Source: a virus. Taken from it: DNA of 64,000 nt. Made by a program: the position numbers and the translations under genes. The stretch lies in the IMG/VR virus record IMGVR_UViG_3300023179_000009, positions 62,001 to 126,000 of that record; one strand, written 5' to 3'. The notes below the pieces were generated by a model. The model saw only the letters and a program-made list of their open reading frames with translations. It ran no database searches and had not been told where the DNA came from. Positions within the stretch are counted from its first letter, which is position 1; every line of letters begins with the position of its first letter. Shown here piece by piece: positions 1-9,162 of the stretch.

Positions 1-2
1 AT

Positions 3-575
3 TATAATGGTTTCCCAAAATCAACATGTATTTCAATAAATGAAACAATTTGTCATGGCATACCTAAAGAAAGTGATATTTTAAAAGAAGGAGATATAGT
101 AAAAATAGACATAGCCGTGATTCTTGATAATTATTTTGGAGATGTTTGCGGCACATTTAAAATTGGAGAAGTTTCGGAAGAGTGTCGCAATCTAGTAGAC
201 GTTACTAAAAATTGTTTAGAAATAGGAATATCACAAGTTAGACCAAATAATGAATTTGGAATGATAGGAAGAGAAATATCAAAATATGCAAAAAATTTAG
301 GATATGGAGTAGTTTATCAATTTGTTGGTCATGGCGTTGGCTTAAAATTTCACGAAGAGCCTATGGTTTGCCATGACGATCAAAAGTATGATCAAACCAA
401 AATGAAGCCCGGAATGATTTTCACCATAGAGCCTATGATTTGCTTGGGAGACCCAAGGGCAGTCATAAGCGAAGAAGATAAGTGGACAGCCAAAACAATA
501 GATGGAAAACTGTCTGCACAATTTGAACATACAGTTCTTGTGACAGATGCTGGTGTTGAGATTTTGACAAGGTAA
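3..575 (+). CDS. map: Methionine aminopeptidase, type I (5' end outside window)
   Basis: Removes the initiator Met from new proteins. The frame is open from base 3 (NGFPKST, then NETICHGIP) before the first in-window GTG at 117, so the gene starts upstream of the window. All five metal ligands of the family can be assigned: Asp in KIDIAV, Asp in FGDVCG, His in GHGVG, Glu in FTIEPM and Glu in QFEHTV. The second conserved His is in KFHEEP. The C-terminus is complete. It lies 4 nt before the QueC-like gene in the same direction, so they are probably cotranscribed. It could process the N-termini of abundant phage proteins; this role is inference. Confidence 0.93.
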   Translation, partial: YNGFPKSTCISINETICHGIPKESDILKEGDIVKIDIAVILDNYFGDVCGTFKIGEVSEECRNLVDVTKNCLEIGISQVRPNNEFGMIGREISKYAKNLGYGVVYQFVGHGVGLKFHEEPMVCHDDQKYDQTKMKPGMIFTIEPMICLGDPRAVISEEDKWTAKTIDGKLSAQFEHTVLVTDAGVEILTR

Positions 576-579
576 ACAA

Positions 580-1152
580 ATGATTTTGCTAATGTTTTCT
601 GGTGGGCTTGACTCCACTGGTGTTTTTTGGAAATTAATTCAAGAAAAGGAAAAACTACACGTTCATCATCTCTACCTGTCCAATAAAGAAAATAGAGCAG
701 AAGCTGAGGCGGTTGCTGTAAAAAATATTTTAGAATACATGAAAAAAATAAGAGAGTTCTCATATACCGAAAGTTATCACGAGTATCCCTCTTACAATGG
801 CAACTTTATGTGGGATAGCGATATTTATAATTTTGTTGCTGGTACAATATGCCTCTCTGCAAAAAATATAAAAGAAGTGGCTGTGGGGAGGACAAAATCC
901 GATAGTGGTTTTGAGAGAAGGGCCGAAAGAGGTAACAAAATACTAAATATTTTAGCACCAAATGTCAAAAAAATATATCCGGTCGGAGAGATGACCAAAA
1001 AAGAAATTTATGAAATGTTACCAGAGGATCTAAGACTTTTAACTTGGAGTTGTAGAAAGCCAATTTATAAAAATGACAATATTGAAATGTGCAAAAAATG
1101 CAAAACTTGTTTTGAAATTTTGAACATGAATAAAGGAAAAAATGGAATATAA
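580..1152 (+). CDS. QueC-like PP-loop ATPase (7-cyano-7-deazaguanine synthase family)
   Basis: An N-terminal SGGLDST PP-loop at residues 7-13 binds ATP. A C-terminal cysteine cluster (a Cys in WSCRKP, then CKKCKTC) matches the zinc site of QueC. QueC converts 7-carboxy-7-deazaguanine to preQ0, the precursor of queuosine and of 7-deazaguanine DNA modifications used by some phages against restriction. At 190 aa it is slightly shorter than cellular QueC (about 220-230). No QueD, QueE, FolE or DpdA homologue was recognised in this window. It may therefore rely on genes elsewhere, or be another PP-loop enzyme of the same superfamily. The methyltransferase gene overlaps its end by 11 nt. Confidence 0.7.
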   Translation: MILLMFSGGLDSTGVFWKLIQEKEKLHVHHLYLSNKENRAEAEAVAVKNILEYMKKIREFSYTESYHEYPSYNGNFMWDSDIYNFVAGTICLSAKNIKEVAVGRTKSDSGFERRAERGNKILNILAPNVKKIYPVGEMTKKEIYEMLPEDLRLLTWSCRKPIYKNDNIEMCKKCKTCFEILNMNKGKNGI

Positions 1153-1843
1153 AGAAATATTCAGACATAGGGGTGAGTCTTATGATCTAGCAATGAAAAA
1201 ATATCCTGATGCTAGAAAAAAAGAATTTGAACAACTATTTTACAAAATTCCTCTAAAAAAAAATGAAACAATATTAGACGTTCCTGCTTTGGGTGGTTAT
1301 TTAAAAAAATATTGTTTACCTGATACGAATGTACTTTTTTTAGATTTTTCTCAATCAATAAATGGCGTAGATGTTGTTTCCCCATATGAAAAATGGGACA
1401 TAGAGCCAGTTGACAGATTGGTGTGTTTAGCTGCTATGCATCATATTGAAAATTTAAATTCTTTTTTACATAACTTGTCTTTACATGTTAAGAAAAATGG
1501 ATTTATTCATATTGCTGATGTTTCTGTGGATAGCAAAATATCAAAATTTTTAGATGATTTTGTTGGACCAAACACCTCAACAGGCGAACACAAGGGTCAT
1601 TATTACGATTGGAAAAAAATAGATTTTCCTAAAAGTTTAAAAGTTATTGATATAGAAGAGCGACATTGTCCTTGGGTCTTTCAATCCGAGTCTGAGATGG
1701 TCGAATATTGCAAATTGTTATTTGATTTAAAATCCGTGAGTCACAGTGAGGTTCTATCTGCTTTAAGCCAATATGTTGGAATTGAAAATAATAACAATAT
1801 TCAAATAAAATGGCATTTGACTTATGTTGATCTAATTAATTAA
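1142..1843 (+). CDS. Class I SAM-dependent methyltransferase
   Basis: A Rossmann-type motif I is visible as ILDVPALGG near residues 41-49, followed by an acidic residue after strand 2 (LFLDFSQ). Motif IV/V-like segments follow (CLAAMHHIEN, then NGFIHIADV). This is the layout of small-molecule or sugar methyltransferases of the Methyltransf_11 type. The substrate cannot be told from sequence. It overlaps the QueC-like gene by 11 nt in another frame, so translation is probably coupled. An AT-rich inverted repeat at about 1842-1883 lies between it and the next gene and may be a weak terminator. Confidence 0.7.
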   Translation: MEYKEIFRHRGESYDLAMKKYPDARKKEFEQLFYKIPLKKNETILDVPALGGYLKKYCLPDTNVLFLDFSQSINGVDVVSPYEKWDIEPVDRLVCLAAMHHIENLNSFLHNLSLHVKKNGFIHIADVSVDSKISKFLDDFVGPNTSTGEHKGHYYDWKKIDFPKSLKVIDIEERHCPWVFQSESEMVEYCKLLFDLKSVSHSEVLSALSQYVGIENNNNIQIKWHLTYVDLIN

Positions 1844-1895
1844 AAATGTTTAACAACAATACATAAATTTAAACATTTTTAATTAAGGAGAATTT

Positions 1896-3413
1896 ATGGG
1901 CTTATATATTGTAGCCAATGTAGACGGTCATGTTATTAGTTCTACAAACGGAACAAACTGGACTGCTCCATTTGATACGGGAATTGAAATTAGAAAAGTT
2001 GCTATAGGCCCAAATAAAATAGTATACGCCGCAGCTAGCGGTGAAGTTGAAGGAGGACCATATAGCCTATATCACACATCTGCTTGGAATCAAACTCCAA
2101 TTTTAGCACAAGAAACTAATCAATACTCCTATAATGAGGTTCATTATTTAGGCGATAAATTTGTTGCAGTGGGGCATCAAATTGGCTCGCCAAAATTTCC
2201 GGCATTTGCCTATAGCAATAACGGTGTTAACTGGACAATAGGACAAGTAGATCCGAGTTATATTATGGTTGGTGGTGGAGAAGGTGACAATATTGAATTT
2301 ACAGATGTAGGCTATAATGGAACGGGTTATTTTATTACATCAAGAGTTTCTGGAGCGGGTTTGGCTGGTGGTTTTTATGTAACCGATCTGTCCCAAGAAT
2401 TAAATGAAACAAATTGGGTGAATCCATCAAATTTTCCAGTGGATGCTAAGCAGTTGGTTTATGCCGAGACTCCCGAAGGCGGAGAAAGCGAATTTAACGG
2501 CTGGTCGGCATTCAGTGATGATGGGAAAACATGGTTTATCACAGCAAACAATGACCCTTCGCAACCTTGGGATTTTTTGGGCAGCGGCGGCGAAGGATGG
2601 GATTTAACACAAGTATTTTTCGACCAAACTGGATTAAACGATCTAAATATAGCAGAGGCAACTATAGGTATTTTAGAAGGTTATGTAACATGGATGGTGA
2701 GTACTACTAATGGACAAATAATATGGTGGCCGCATGTTCCTGCTGGTCCCTTTGTTAGCATACCAAACCCTTACACTGCCGTTGTTAATTCTGTGGGCAA
2801 CTTAAACCCTCTAGAAATTAATCTATCGGGCAACTATTTTCCTTTAAACAATGAAAGAATAAAAATAGAAGGATCAACTGGTCTTGATATAAATGGAACT
2901 TATTTTGTCGAAAGTTTAGGATCAGGCAATTATAGACTGTATTCGGACTCGGCTTTAGGAAATCCAGTAGACGCCAGTTCTTTAACTGGGACATATGATG
3001 CCGGAAGTGCTGATGCTAAGTTGAGTAGAGGAACCTATATAGATGCTCTTGGATATGGGGATGGCAAGTTCTTCGCAGGTAATGATGATGAAGAAGTTTT
3101 TGTTTGTTCTTCTTTAAACATGCAAGACTTAATCTGGACAAAAGTAGATGACAAGAATAACAGTTTCGAGTTTTGGAATGATGTTGATTATGGAGATTTT
3201 GAAGGCAACACGAATGTGGCCCCCATTACGAGTAATAGTTGTGTTCGCAAACTTTTTTGCAATAAAGGACTTGATGCTAATGGGAATAAAATTTTTACAT
3301 GTGCAACATGGCGTAGATTTCGTGTTAACTGTCCAAAAGTTAATTTTCAATGCAGTTCTTTGTCAGAAGCTTGGGTTGCAGCAGTAACAGTCTGTCGCCA
3401 AAGACTTTTTTAG
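1896..3413 (+). CDS. Putative virion/tail protein with Asp-box-like repeats
   Basis: 505 aa beginning after a clear Shine-Dalgarno (aaggag). Repeated S-x-[ND]-[ND]-G-x-x-W motifs (SSTNGTNW, YSNNGVNW, FSDDGKTW) resemble Asp-box turns of BNR/sialidase-type beta propellers. A central region near residues 285-370 reads like a small beta domain. The last 60 residues are Cys-rich (six Cys) and differ from the rest. No signal peptide or transmembrane helix is seen. Such proteins are usually tail fibre, tailspike or decoration proteins that bind host glycans, but virion location is inferred from architecture only. The cysteine tail may be a disulfide- or metal-stabilised tip. Confidence 0.5.
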   Translation: MGLYIVANVDGHVISSTNGTNWTAPFDTGIEIRKVAIGPNKIVYAAASGEVEGGPYSLYHTSAWNQTPILAQETNQYSYNEVHYLGDKFVAVGHQIGSPKFPAFAYSNNGVNWTIGQVDPSYIMVGGGEGDNIEFTDVGYNGTGYFITSRVSGAGLAGGFYVTDLSQELNETNWVNPSNFPVDAKQLVYAETPEGGESEFNGWSAFSDDGKTWFITANNDPSQPWDFLGSGGEGWDLTQVFFDQTGLNDLNIAEATIGILEGYVTWMVSTTNGQIIWWPHVPAGPFVSIPNPYTAVVNSVGNLNPLEINLSGNYFPLNNERIKIEGSTGLDINGTYFVESLGSGNYRLYSDSALGNPVDASSLTGTYDAGSADAKLSRGTYIDALGYGDGKFFAGNDDEEVFVCSSLNMQDLIWTKVDDKNNSFEFWNDVDYGDFEGNTNVAPITSNSCVRKLFCNKGLDANGNKIFTCATWRRFRVNCPKVNFQCSSLSEAWVAAVTVCRQRLF

Positions 3414-3425
3414 ATAGGACGAAAT

Positions 3426-3803
3426 ATGTATTACAACCCAAATGTTCCATCTACTTGGTATCAATATGATTTTCCCTTAAAGGAGATACCAAATTCTCCC
3501 AAGCCCTCTGTGGCTGATTACAAGCCATCGAATGTTGCTTGGATGATAGAAATGTTTGCTTCAATATTTCAAAAAAACCCCGATGAATTAGTTTTTTTAT
3601 ATGAAAACAACACACCAAATGACAAAAGTGACGATATAGAGGTTCGACACCCTATGGATCGTCTTTATCTCGAAGATCGAAGAAAATTAAAAAAGAGTGA
3701 TGAACTTTCCATTTATGAGGAATATGCAAAAAAATCAAAAACTTTAAGATTGTTTGAAGAAAATTCGCCAGCGGGAATAAAATATTTTCAAGAGATCCGA
3801 TGA
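3426..3803 (+). CDS. Unknown protein, downstream of virion-type gene
   Basis: 125 aa, not recognised. It begins with Tyr/Pro/Asn-rich sequence (MYYNPNVPSTWYQY) and then becomes charged, with many Lys, Glu and Asp. It starts 12 nt after the Asp-box protein, so the two are probably one transcript and may belong to the same structure. No membrane segment, Cys cluster or catalytic motif is visible. It converges end-to-end with the minus-strand gene that follows (ends at 3803 and 3804). Confidence 0.6.
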   Translation: MYYNPNVPSTWYQYDFPLKEIPNSPKPSVADYKPSNVAWMIEMFASIFQKNPDELVFLYENNTPNDKSDDIEVRHPMDRLYLEDRRKLKKSDELSIYEEYAKKSKTLRLFEENSPAGIKYFQEIR

Positions 3804-4358
3804 CTAAAAACCATCGGTATTCCAATTTGTATAATTAAACTCATAAACTTTTTTAACAAAAAAGGGCAATCTTGGATTGTTAGTGTTGAATCTTTCTCTC
3901 CAATTAGGCCCAAATCTATTCTCCATTCTCTCTGACCATAGTTTTTGTTTTTCTTCAAAATTTAATTCAATGTACGTGTTCCTGTCGGGTAAGTCGCCCG
4001 ATATTCCGTAAAGAATTAAAGTTTCTTCCCCAATAACTCCTTTTTCATATAACTTGTTGAGTTTTAGAGCTAATTGGGTTTCTCTTTGTATTCTTCTTGC
4101 GGTTTGTTGTTCTTCACGTATTCTTCTAGTTTTATTTTGAGACCATGTTTGAAATTGTTTAAAAACTATTTTTGCATCATCAATTAATTCATTTTCATTT
4201 ATTCTTCCCAAAATTGCTTCACAAATTGGTTTATTTTCTAAATTTTCTATCTTTGATATCCAATAATCTGCTTCTTCTTTTGGAATAGAAGGATATCTGC
4301 TTAACATTGTTAGGATAGTGGTGTCGTTTGTTGATATCAAAATCCCTCCAAATCCCAA
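3804..4358 (-). CDS. Unknown protein ending in W-x3-GF
   Basis: 184 aa, not recognised. The central part is helical and rich in Arg, Gln and Glu (residues about 75-105) and may form a coiled coil. The last residues are WNTDGF, matching the C-terminal motif of three other proteins in this window. The listed start overlaps the upstream gene by 22 nt; an internal Met at about 4307 (MLSRYPSI) is an alternative start with no overlap. It lies in a minus-strand pair with the next gene, which carries the same C-terminal motif, so a shared role or assembly partner is likely. Confidence 0.6.
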   Translation of the reverse strand: MGFGGILISTNDTTILTMLSRYPSIPKEEADYWISKIENLENKPICEAILGRINENELIDDAKIVFKQFQTWSQNKTRRIREEQQTARRIQRETQLALKLNKLYEKGVIGEETLILYGISGDLPDRNTYIELNFEEKQKLWSERMENRFGPNWRERFNTNNPRLPFFVKKVYEFNYTNWNTDGF

Positions 4359-4705
4359 TTTTCTTCGTTTTTTTTATTTAAAATTTCTAAAGTACCAAAA
4401 TTATAAGACACACATAAAAAGTGATTTTTAGGTATTTTATCCCAAAAAAAAGTTATTAAACCTTCACTTAAATTTACATATCCTCTTAAAATATTTGGTG
4501 ATTTTTTATTAATTTTACACACACTAAAGATTTCTGATTCATTCATAAAAGTATGTGTCATCCTGCCATCTATATAAATACAACCGGTTATGTTATTTAT
4601 TGGTAAATTATCGGGTGGTTCGTAGATTATTTTATAATAATTCGATGATTTTATTGTAAAGTGTTCATGTATAAATTCATTTATTGTCGTGTACATGGGA
4701 ACCAT
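4337..4705 (-). CDS. Unknown small protein ending in W-x3-GF
   Basis: 122 aa, not recognised. It is mainly beta-type sequence (NITGCIYIDG, GLITFFWDK, FLCVSYNFG) and ends in WDLEGF. The same kind of ending occurs at 3804, 15400 and 16258. Start is at ATG 4705 or the Met three codons later. No strong Shine-Dalgarno is visible. A TATAAT hexamer on the minus strand at 4733-4738 could be its -10 element. It is divergent from the virion-type gene at 4750. Confidence 0.6.
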   Translation of the reverse strand: MVPMYTTINEFIHEHFTIKSSNYYKIIYEPPDNLPINNITGCIYIDGRMTHTFMNESEIFSVCKINKKSPNILRGYVNLSEGLITFFWDKIPKNHFLCVSYNFGTLEILNKKNEENWDLEGF

Positions 4706-4749
4706 GATAGCAGCCAGTGCTTGTTACTGCAAATTATATAAGGTAAAAA

Positions 4750-5676
4750 ATGAGTAATAGAGAAGAAATAGTTGCCTTGAACAAAATTGCTATTATTCAA
4801 GAATTAATAGAAAAAACAAAAAATTGTGTAGTAATATGGAAACAAAAACAAATAAAACAATATGATTCTAATTTTAATGGCTATAAGTTTATTATAACTC
4901 AACCTAACCCCAACTCAGTGGTTTTGGATGTTCTTAAAAATAATAATCTTTATAAAAGTTATAATTCTTTATCTTTACAAAACTTAAAAGAACTATTCAA
5001 CACAATTGAAATAATTTCTATTGGTGCCGACTTAGAAAAGTACAAAAAGATAAATGAATTTTTATATAAAAAAGGATCTTGTAGACAAGAACAAATTGGT
5101 AGTTTAGTTAACATCTATGATAATTTTGTTTTTGGGTTTGGAGCAGAGGTGGGTGGTTCGGCTCCTGTTGAAAAATTTAGAAATGAAGAAATATTTTTAT
5201 TACCAAATAATATTACTTTTGATCCAAATTTAACATTCTTGTGGTCTGGTAACCACACAGATATTGACGATGAACCTGATGTGGAGTTGCATGACGGAGA
5301 TTTAACTTTTATAAGACAACAAATCTCTGGTGTTTCCCCAAGATTGTGGGGATATGCAAATATTAAATTCGATACTATTAGCTTACCAATTTTACCTCCT
5401 TATGGAGCATTTATAAGAATTGTGAGCAGGCGAGAAGAAGAATCTAATGTTTTTTTAAACGTGGAAGTGGTTTCAAACAACACAGTTTTTTTTAATACGC
5501 AAGTGGAACAATTTAATTATTATTCTTTCTGGTCGCAATATGTTTCTTTGGGCAACACAAGCATAAATGATCTAACAGTTAGGCTGAGCATGTTTACTAA
5601 TTCAAGCAATTTACTTCCAAGAGCAATCAGAATCACAGCGGTTGATTTGCGTTTGTTTGGAAAATCAATAGCCTAA
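4750..5676 (+). CDS. Putative virion protein with shared N-terminal domain
   Basis: 308 aa. The first ~100 residues (ELIEKTKNCVVIW, KFIITQ, VVLDVLKNNN, then a helix) align by eye with the start of the 775-aa protein at 20961 and with almost all of the protein at 37582. The C-terminal ~180 residues are beta-rich, with a GFGAEVGG segment and a possible carbohydrate-binding-like fold. This suggests a common anchoring or oligomerisation domain fused to different tips, as in tail-fibre sets. The call as a structural protein is inference. It ends at a strong bidirectional terminator. Confidence 0.5.
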   Translation: MSNREEIVALNKIAIIQELIEKTKNCVVIWKQKQIKQYDSNFNGYKFIITQPNPNSVVLDVLKNNNLYKSYNSLSLQNLKELFNTIEIISIGADLEKYKKINEFLYKKGSCRQEQIGSLVNIYDNFVFGFGAEVGGSAPVEKFRNEEIFLLPNNITFDPNLTFLWSGNHTDIDDEPDVELHDGDLTFIRQQISGVSPRLWGYANIKFDTISLPILPPYGAFIRIVSRREEESNVFLNVEVVSNNTVFFNTQVEQFNYYSFWSQYVSLGNTSINDLTVRLSMFTNSSNLLPRAIRITAVDLRLFGKSIA

Positions 5677-5722
5677 AAAATCAGGCCCTGGCTGAGCGAT
5701 GCAGCCAGGGCCTGATTTTAAA
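5675..5722. terminator. Bidirectional intrinsic terminator
   Basis: Perfect 14-bp stem: 5681-5694 (tcaggccctggctg) pairs with 5702-5715, with a 7-nt loop. It is flanked by an A run on the left and a T run on the right, so it can end transcripts from both directions. It lies between the convergent genes ending at 5676 and 5740. Confidence 0.92.
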
Positions 5723-5739
5723 AAACAACAAATTTTTGA

Positions 5740-6096
5740 CTAACGATATCTGCGGCAACAATACCATCTACCGCTGTCGTCTTGAGCGTAACCTACGTCC
5801 ACAGTAGTCAACCCACTGTTCGCATAACAGCAGTTGTTGTAAGCCGACTGTTGTGTTGGGCCGCTTCCACAACCCTCGTATCTGGCTGTGTTGCCTCCAA
5901 AATGACCAACCCTTCGGGTTCTAGCCATAATGTTAGCAACTCCTTGTGCGGTGGAGTTTTCTCCATAGCCTACATTATTTGATGTGTAGGAATATGTTTT
6001 GTTTGGAGTTTGATAAACGCCTCTACTTCTCGGCCAAGCAAAAGCATTTGAAGCCAATGCGAAAAAACAAAAGCAAACAAGAAAAATCCTTTTCAT
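5740..6096 (-). CDS. Secreted Cys-rich CAP-like small protein
   Basis: 118 aa. A classic Sec signal peptide is present (MKRIFLVCFCFFALASNAFA, cleavage after AFA). The mature part has ANIMARTRRVGHFGG, then YEGCGSG and a CCYANSG...WYCC cysteine pattern. The A-x-x-MA...GH..G..EG order recalls short CAP/SCP-like secreted proteins that I associate with planctomycete-type bacteria; this is from memory and not checked. A phage could have taken it from a host to act at the envelope. The Shine-Dalgarno (aaggagat) lies before ATG 6096. Confidence 0.6.
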   Translation of the reverse strand: MKRIFLVCFCFFALASNAFAWPRSRGVYQTPNKTYSYTSNNVGYGENSTAQGVANIMARTRRVGHFGGNTARYEGCGSGPTQQSAYNNCCYANSGLTTVDVGYAQDDSGRWYCCRRYR

Positions 6097-6212
6097 CTTA
6101 AATCTCCTTTTGGGGTCTTTGAATCACGAACCTCTTTAATTTTACAACACAAAAATCAAGAGTAAAGATTAAAAATTTAATTGTTTATAGTTTCTAAATT
6201 TTCTAAATTAAC

Positions 6213-6248
6213 AAAAAAAAGCGTGAACTATTAAAGTTCACGCTTTTT
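6213..6248. terminator. Intrinsic terminator
   Basis: Hairpin with an AAAGCGTGAAC / GTTCACGCTTT stem and a 6-7-nt loop, flanked by A and T runs. It follows the minus-strand gene at 6288-6506 and would stop its transcript before the secreted-protein gene. Confidence 0.85.
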
Positions 6249-6287
6249 ACTTGCCAGATTCCGGAGAACTGGGTTGGGTCTATTTGA

Positions 6288-6506
6288 TCAATTGAAAAAC
6301 AATTGAGTCTCGGCCTCGGCTTCAAGCCAAAATTTTTGACTTTCTTCCTCGCTTACTGGAGTTCCCCCAGTTGCTGCTAACCATTTAAAATAAGCAAGTT
6401 CACGAACATCATTGTCTTGTTCAACCTGTGTATTTTGGCACCCGGTTGTGCCTCCACAACATTTGGTTTCAATTGTTTCATTGTTGTTTTTTGAAAAAAA
6501 CCCCAT
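6288..6506 (-). CDS. Small DUF2934-like protein
   Basis: 72 aa. The C-terminal half (RELAYFKWLAATGGTPVSEE, then FWLEAEAE) follows the pattern of DUF2934, a short helical family ending in a WLxAE motif, function unknown. The N-terminal half carries a CCGG..GC cysteine cluster. It has a good Shine-Dalgarno (aaggag) and its own terminator, so it is probably a single-gene unit. Confidence 0.6.
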   Translation of the reverse strand: MGFFSKNNNETIETKCCGGTTGCQNTQVEQDNDVRELAYFKWLAATGGTPVSEEESQKFWLEAEAETQLFFN

Positions 6507-6568
6507 AAATCTAACTCCTTTAATTATGAAAACACAAAACTACTATCATTATAATATTTTGATAAAAG

Positions 6569-6597
6569 TTGTCAATATCTAAAAAAAAAACTAAAAT
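6569..6597 (+). promoter_or_regulatory. Sigma70-type promoter of uvsW, probably leaderless
   Basis: TTGTCA at 6569-6574, a 17-bp spacer, and TAAAAT at 6592-6597. The uvsW ATG is at 6604, only 6 nt after the -10 element and with no Shine-Dalgarno, so the transcript should start at or next to the AUG. Confidence 0.7.
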
Positions 6598-6603
6598 ACG
6601 GTT

Positions 6604-8046
6604 ATGGAAGAAACAGTTTTAAAAATAAGCAATGTCAACAGTCAGCTTCTAACTTCTGATTCAAAACTAAAGAAATTTTTAGTTGAAAAATTAAGGTTTA
6701 GACCAAAAAATTATTGGCACAGCTCTGCCTATAAAAGAAAAATTTGGGACGGTTATAAGTATTTTTTCAATCCCAAAAATGGATTGTTTCTCACAGGCAT
6801 TCTTCCTGAAGTTCAACTTGTTCTAAATAAATTAAAAAAGAATTATTCCATAGTTGATAATAGGGACAAAATAAATTGGTTGTACGAAAAAATAGATCAA
6901 GATTTTTTAAAAAAATGTCTACCTGCTGGGATGAAGTCTTTTGATCTTCATGACTATCAACCAGATTATGTGAATCAGTGCATGAAATATGGTAGGGGGA
7001 TCATACAATCGCCAACAAGCAGCGGAAAAACTTTTATACTTATTAGTCTTTTAAAATGTTTGCCTCCAAAAACTCCAACACTTTTTCTCACCAAAAATGC
7101 ACAACTTGTTCATCAAAATTACGAAGAGATGAAATTGTGGGGGATAGAAAATTTAGGAAGATGGTACGAAAAATATAAAGAACCAAATTATGTAATGTGT
7201 GTCACCAATCACAAAAACACATTTGGTTCTTTAGAAAAATTATTACCTAAGTTTAAGGTTTTAATTGTAGACGAAGTTCATGATTGCATGAGTGATGTCC
7301 CAACAAGTGCATACAAAAAAATGCATAGTGCTTGTGTTCGAATTGGCATATCAGCAACAGCATTTAAATGGGATAAGAAAAAAATAGATAATGTTCACAA
7401 GTGGCAAATCAAAGGTAATTTTGGACCAATTTTAAAAACAACAACGACATCGACAGGAGTCTTAAATACTAAAGAGTTACAAAATCGAGGAATATTAGCA
7501 AAAAGTAATTGCTATTTTTATCCCGTAAAGAGTCCAAATTTAGATCACGAACCATATCAGGATGCTGTTAAATTAGGAATTGAGCAAAATTTTCACTTCC
7601 ATAAAATGGTCAAGAAATTAGTGGATGGTTGCGAAGGCAGGACTCTAATAGTTGTGGAGAGAATCGAACAAGGGCAATATTTGAATCAAATAATACCTAA
7701 TTCAAACTTCATTCAAGGTAAAAACAAATTAAAAGAAAGAGAACCCATTATAAATTCTTTGAAAAAGGGGGAAAAATCGATTGTGATTGTTATGAGACAA
7801 ATAATAACTGCTGGGATTAATGTTAAAATTCATGATTTAATAAATGCTGCTGGCGGTGAGGGCGCTCATAATGTAATACAATTGATGGGTCGTGGATTGA
7901 GAACAGCAGATGATAAGGATTTTCTAACTTATCATGATTTTAATTTTGTGATAAATGATTATCTTAGAAAGCACTCGGAGTGGCGAATAGAAGTTTTGAA
8001 AAAAGAAGGACACAACGTGTCTGTCTTAGAAGATTTTGATTTGTAA
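6604..8046 (+). CDS. uvsW: UvsW-like superfamily 2 DNA helicase
   Basis: 480 aa, close to T4 UvsW length. It has a basic N-terminal part, a HDYQ Q-motif near residue 116, Walker A SPTSSGKT at 136-143, a DEVH box (VDEVHDC) near 225, motif III-like ISATAF, and motif VI QLMGRGLR in the second RecA fold. T4 UvsW unwinds R-loops and D-loops and regresses forks, driving the switch from origin- to recombination-dependent replication. With UvsX- and gp32-like genes in the same window, the same role is likely. Transcription seems to begin at the start codon (see promoter). Confidence 0.88.
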   Translation: MEETVLKISNVNSQLLTSDSKLKKFLVEKLRFRPKNYWHSSAYKRKIWDGYKYFFNPKNGLFLTGILPEVQLVLNKLKKNYSIVDNRDKINWLYEKIDQDFLKKCLPAGMKSFDLHDYQPDYVNQCMKYGRGIIQSPTSSGKTFILISLLKCLPPKTPTLFLTKNAQLVHQNYEEMKLWGIENLGRWYEKYKEPNYVMCVTNHKNTFGSLEKLLPKFKVLIVDEVHDCMSDVPTSAYKKMHSACVRIGISATAFKWDKKKIDNVHKWQIKGNFGPILKTTTTSTGVLNTKELQNRGILAKSNCYFYPVKSPNLDHEPYQDAVKLGIEQNFHFHKMVKKLVDGCEGRTLIVVERIEQGQYLNQIIPNSNFIQGKNKLKEREPIINSLKKGEKSIVIVMRQIITAGINVKIHDLINAAGGEGAHNVIQLMGRGLRTADDKDFLTYHDFNFVINDYLRKHSEWRIEVLKKEGHNVSVLEDFDL

Positions 8047-9162
8047 TCAAAAATTATTTATTGTATTCTTAATGTGTTCCAAATCTTCTGTTGATAGCCA
8101 CCAACCACAAGGTATACAGCACATGTTTTTTGAAACATAATTTGTATTTTTCAATTTGCTTTTATATTTTTTTAAAAATTTATATTTATCATTCCTAGTA
8201 TGAACTACACTAGATTGTATGCCTTTTAATTTTAAAGCTTCTATAAATTCATCTCTATTTTTAACAAATATTGTCATTATCCAACTAGAAGAAAAACAAT
8301 GTTTGTTTTCTTTAACAACTTTTATTTTTTCATTTTTTAAATTTTTAATTAACCAATTATAATTTTGATTATTTTTTTTAACTATTGAAGAAAGATGTCG
8401 AAAATTTGCAATCCCTATAGTTGCTGCGATATCGTTCATGTGAAATTTAAAACCCCAATCTTTTATCTCCGTTTTCGGTTTGAACTCCCCTGTTCTTTCC
8501 CTCCCGTACCATCTCAATAATCTTGATTGCTCATAAAATTTATTCGACGGAGAGATTAAAACGCCGCCATCCCCACAGGTTATATGTTTTACCGATTGAA
8601 AACTAAAGACACAAAAATTTTCACTATTACCCAAGGGCTTTTGTTTGTAAAAAGACCCCAAGGCGTGAGCACAATCCTCAATTACAAAAAGTTCTTTACC
8701 AAATTTTTTTTTGGTGTATTGTTTTAAACGATTAATTTTTTCTAAATTGCAGGGATTTCCCGCCCAATGCACAACTATAAGTGCCAATGTTTTTGAACTT
8801 ATCTTTCTTTTTACATCATCAAGATCAATATTACAGGTTTTTCTCTCAACATCTGCCCATTTTATTTTTAAATTATTCGCTAATATTGGGAAATTAGTTG
8901 CAACACAAGTCATAGGAGTTGTTATTACTTCATTTCTAGTTTTATCATGATTTTTTATCATGTGTAAAGCAAGATGAATTCCTGAAGTTGCAGAATTTAA
9001 AGTGACTAATTTTTTGGTGCCAAAATAATCCGACAAGATACCTTCAAACTCCTCTACTTTTTTGCCTTGTCCTATAAAGCCCGAGTGTAATGTTTCAGCC
9101 AATTGACAAGCAACATTGTTGTCCATGAAAACTTTAAATAAAGGAATTTTATATTTTTGCAT
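8047..9162 (-). CDS. DegT/DnrJ/EryC1-type PLP aminotransferase
   Basis: About 371 aa. Visible family marks are N-terminal GFIGQGKKVEEFE, SATSGIHLAL, TPMTCVATNFP, the Asp pair in VIEDCAHALGS and the PLP lysine in FQSVKHITCGDGG. These enzymes transfer an amino group to keto-sugars, or dehydrate them, when making unusual sugars for LPS or glycans. Start is taken at ATG 9162, which forms a TAATG overlap with the stop of the upstream gene; an alternative ATG at 9183 would overlap by 22 nt. It is probably cotranslated with the DDAH-like enzyme. The substrate is unknown. Confidence 0.85.
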   Translation of the reverse strand: MQKYKIPLFKVFMDNNVACQLAETLHSGFIGQGKKVEEFEGILSDYFGTKKLVTLNSATSGIHLALHMIKNHDKTRNEVITTPMTCVATNFPILANNLKIKWADVERKTCNIDLDDVKRKISSKTLALIVVHWAGNPCNLEKINRLKQYTKKKFGKELFVIEDCAHALGSFYKQKPLGNSENFCVFSFQSVKHITCGDGGVLISPSNKFYEQSRLLRWYGRERTGEFKPKTEIKDWGFKFHMNDIAATIGIANFRHLSSIVKKNNQNYNWLIKNLKNEKIKVVKENKHCFSSSWIMTIFVKNRDEFIEALKLKGIQSSVVHTRNDKYKFLKKYKSKLKNTNYVSKNMCCIPCGWWLSTEDLEHIKNTINNF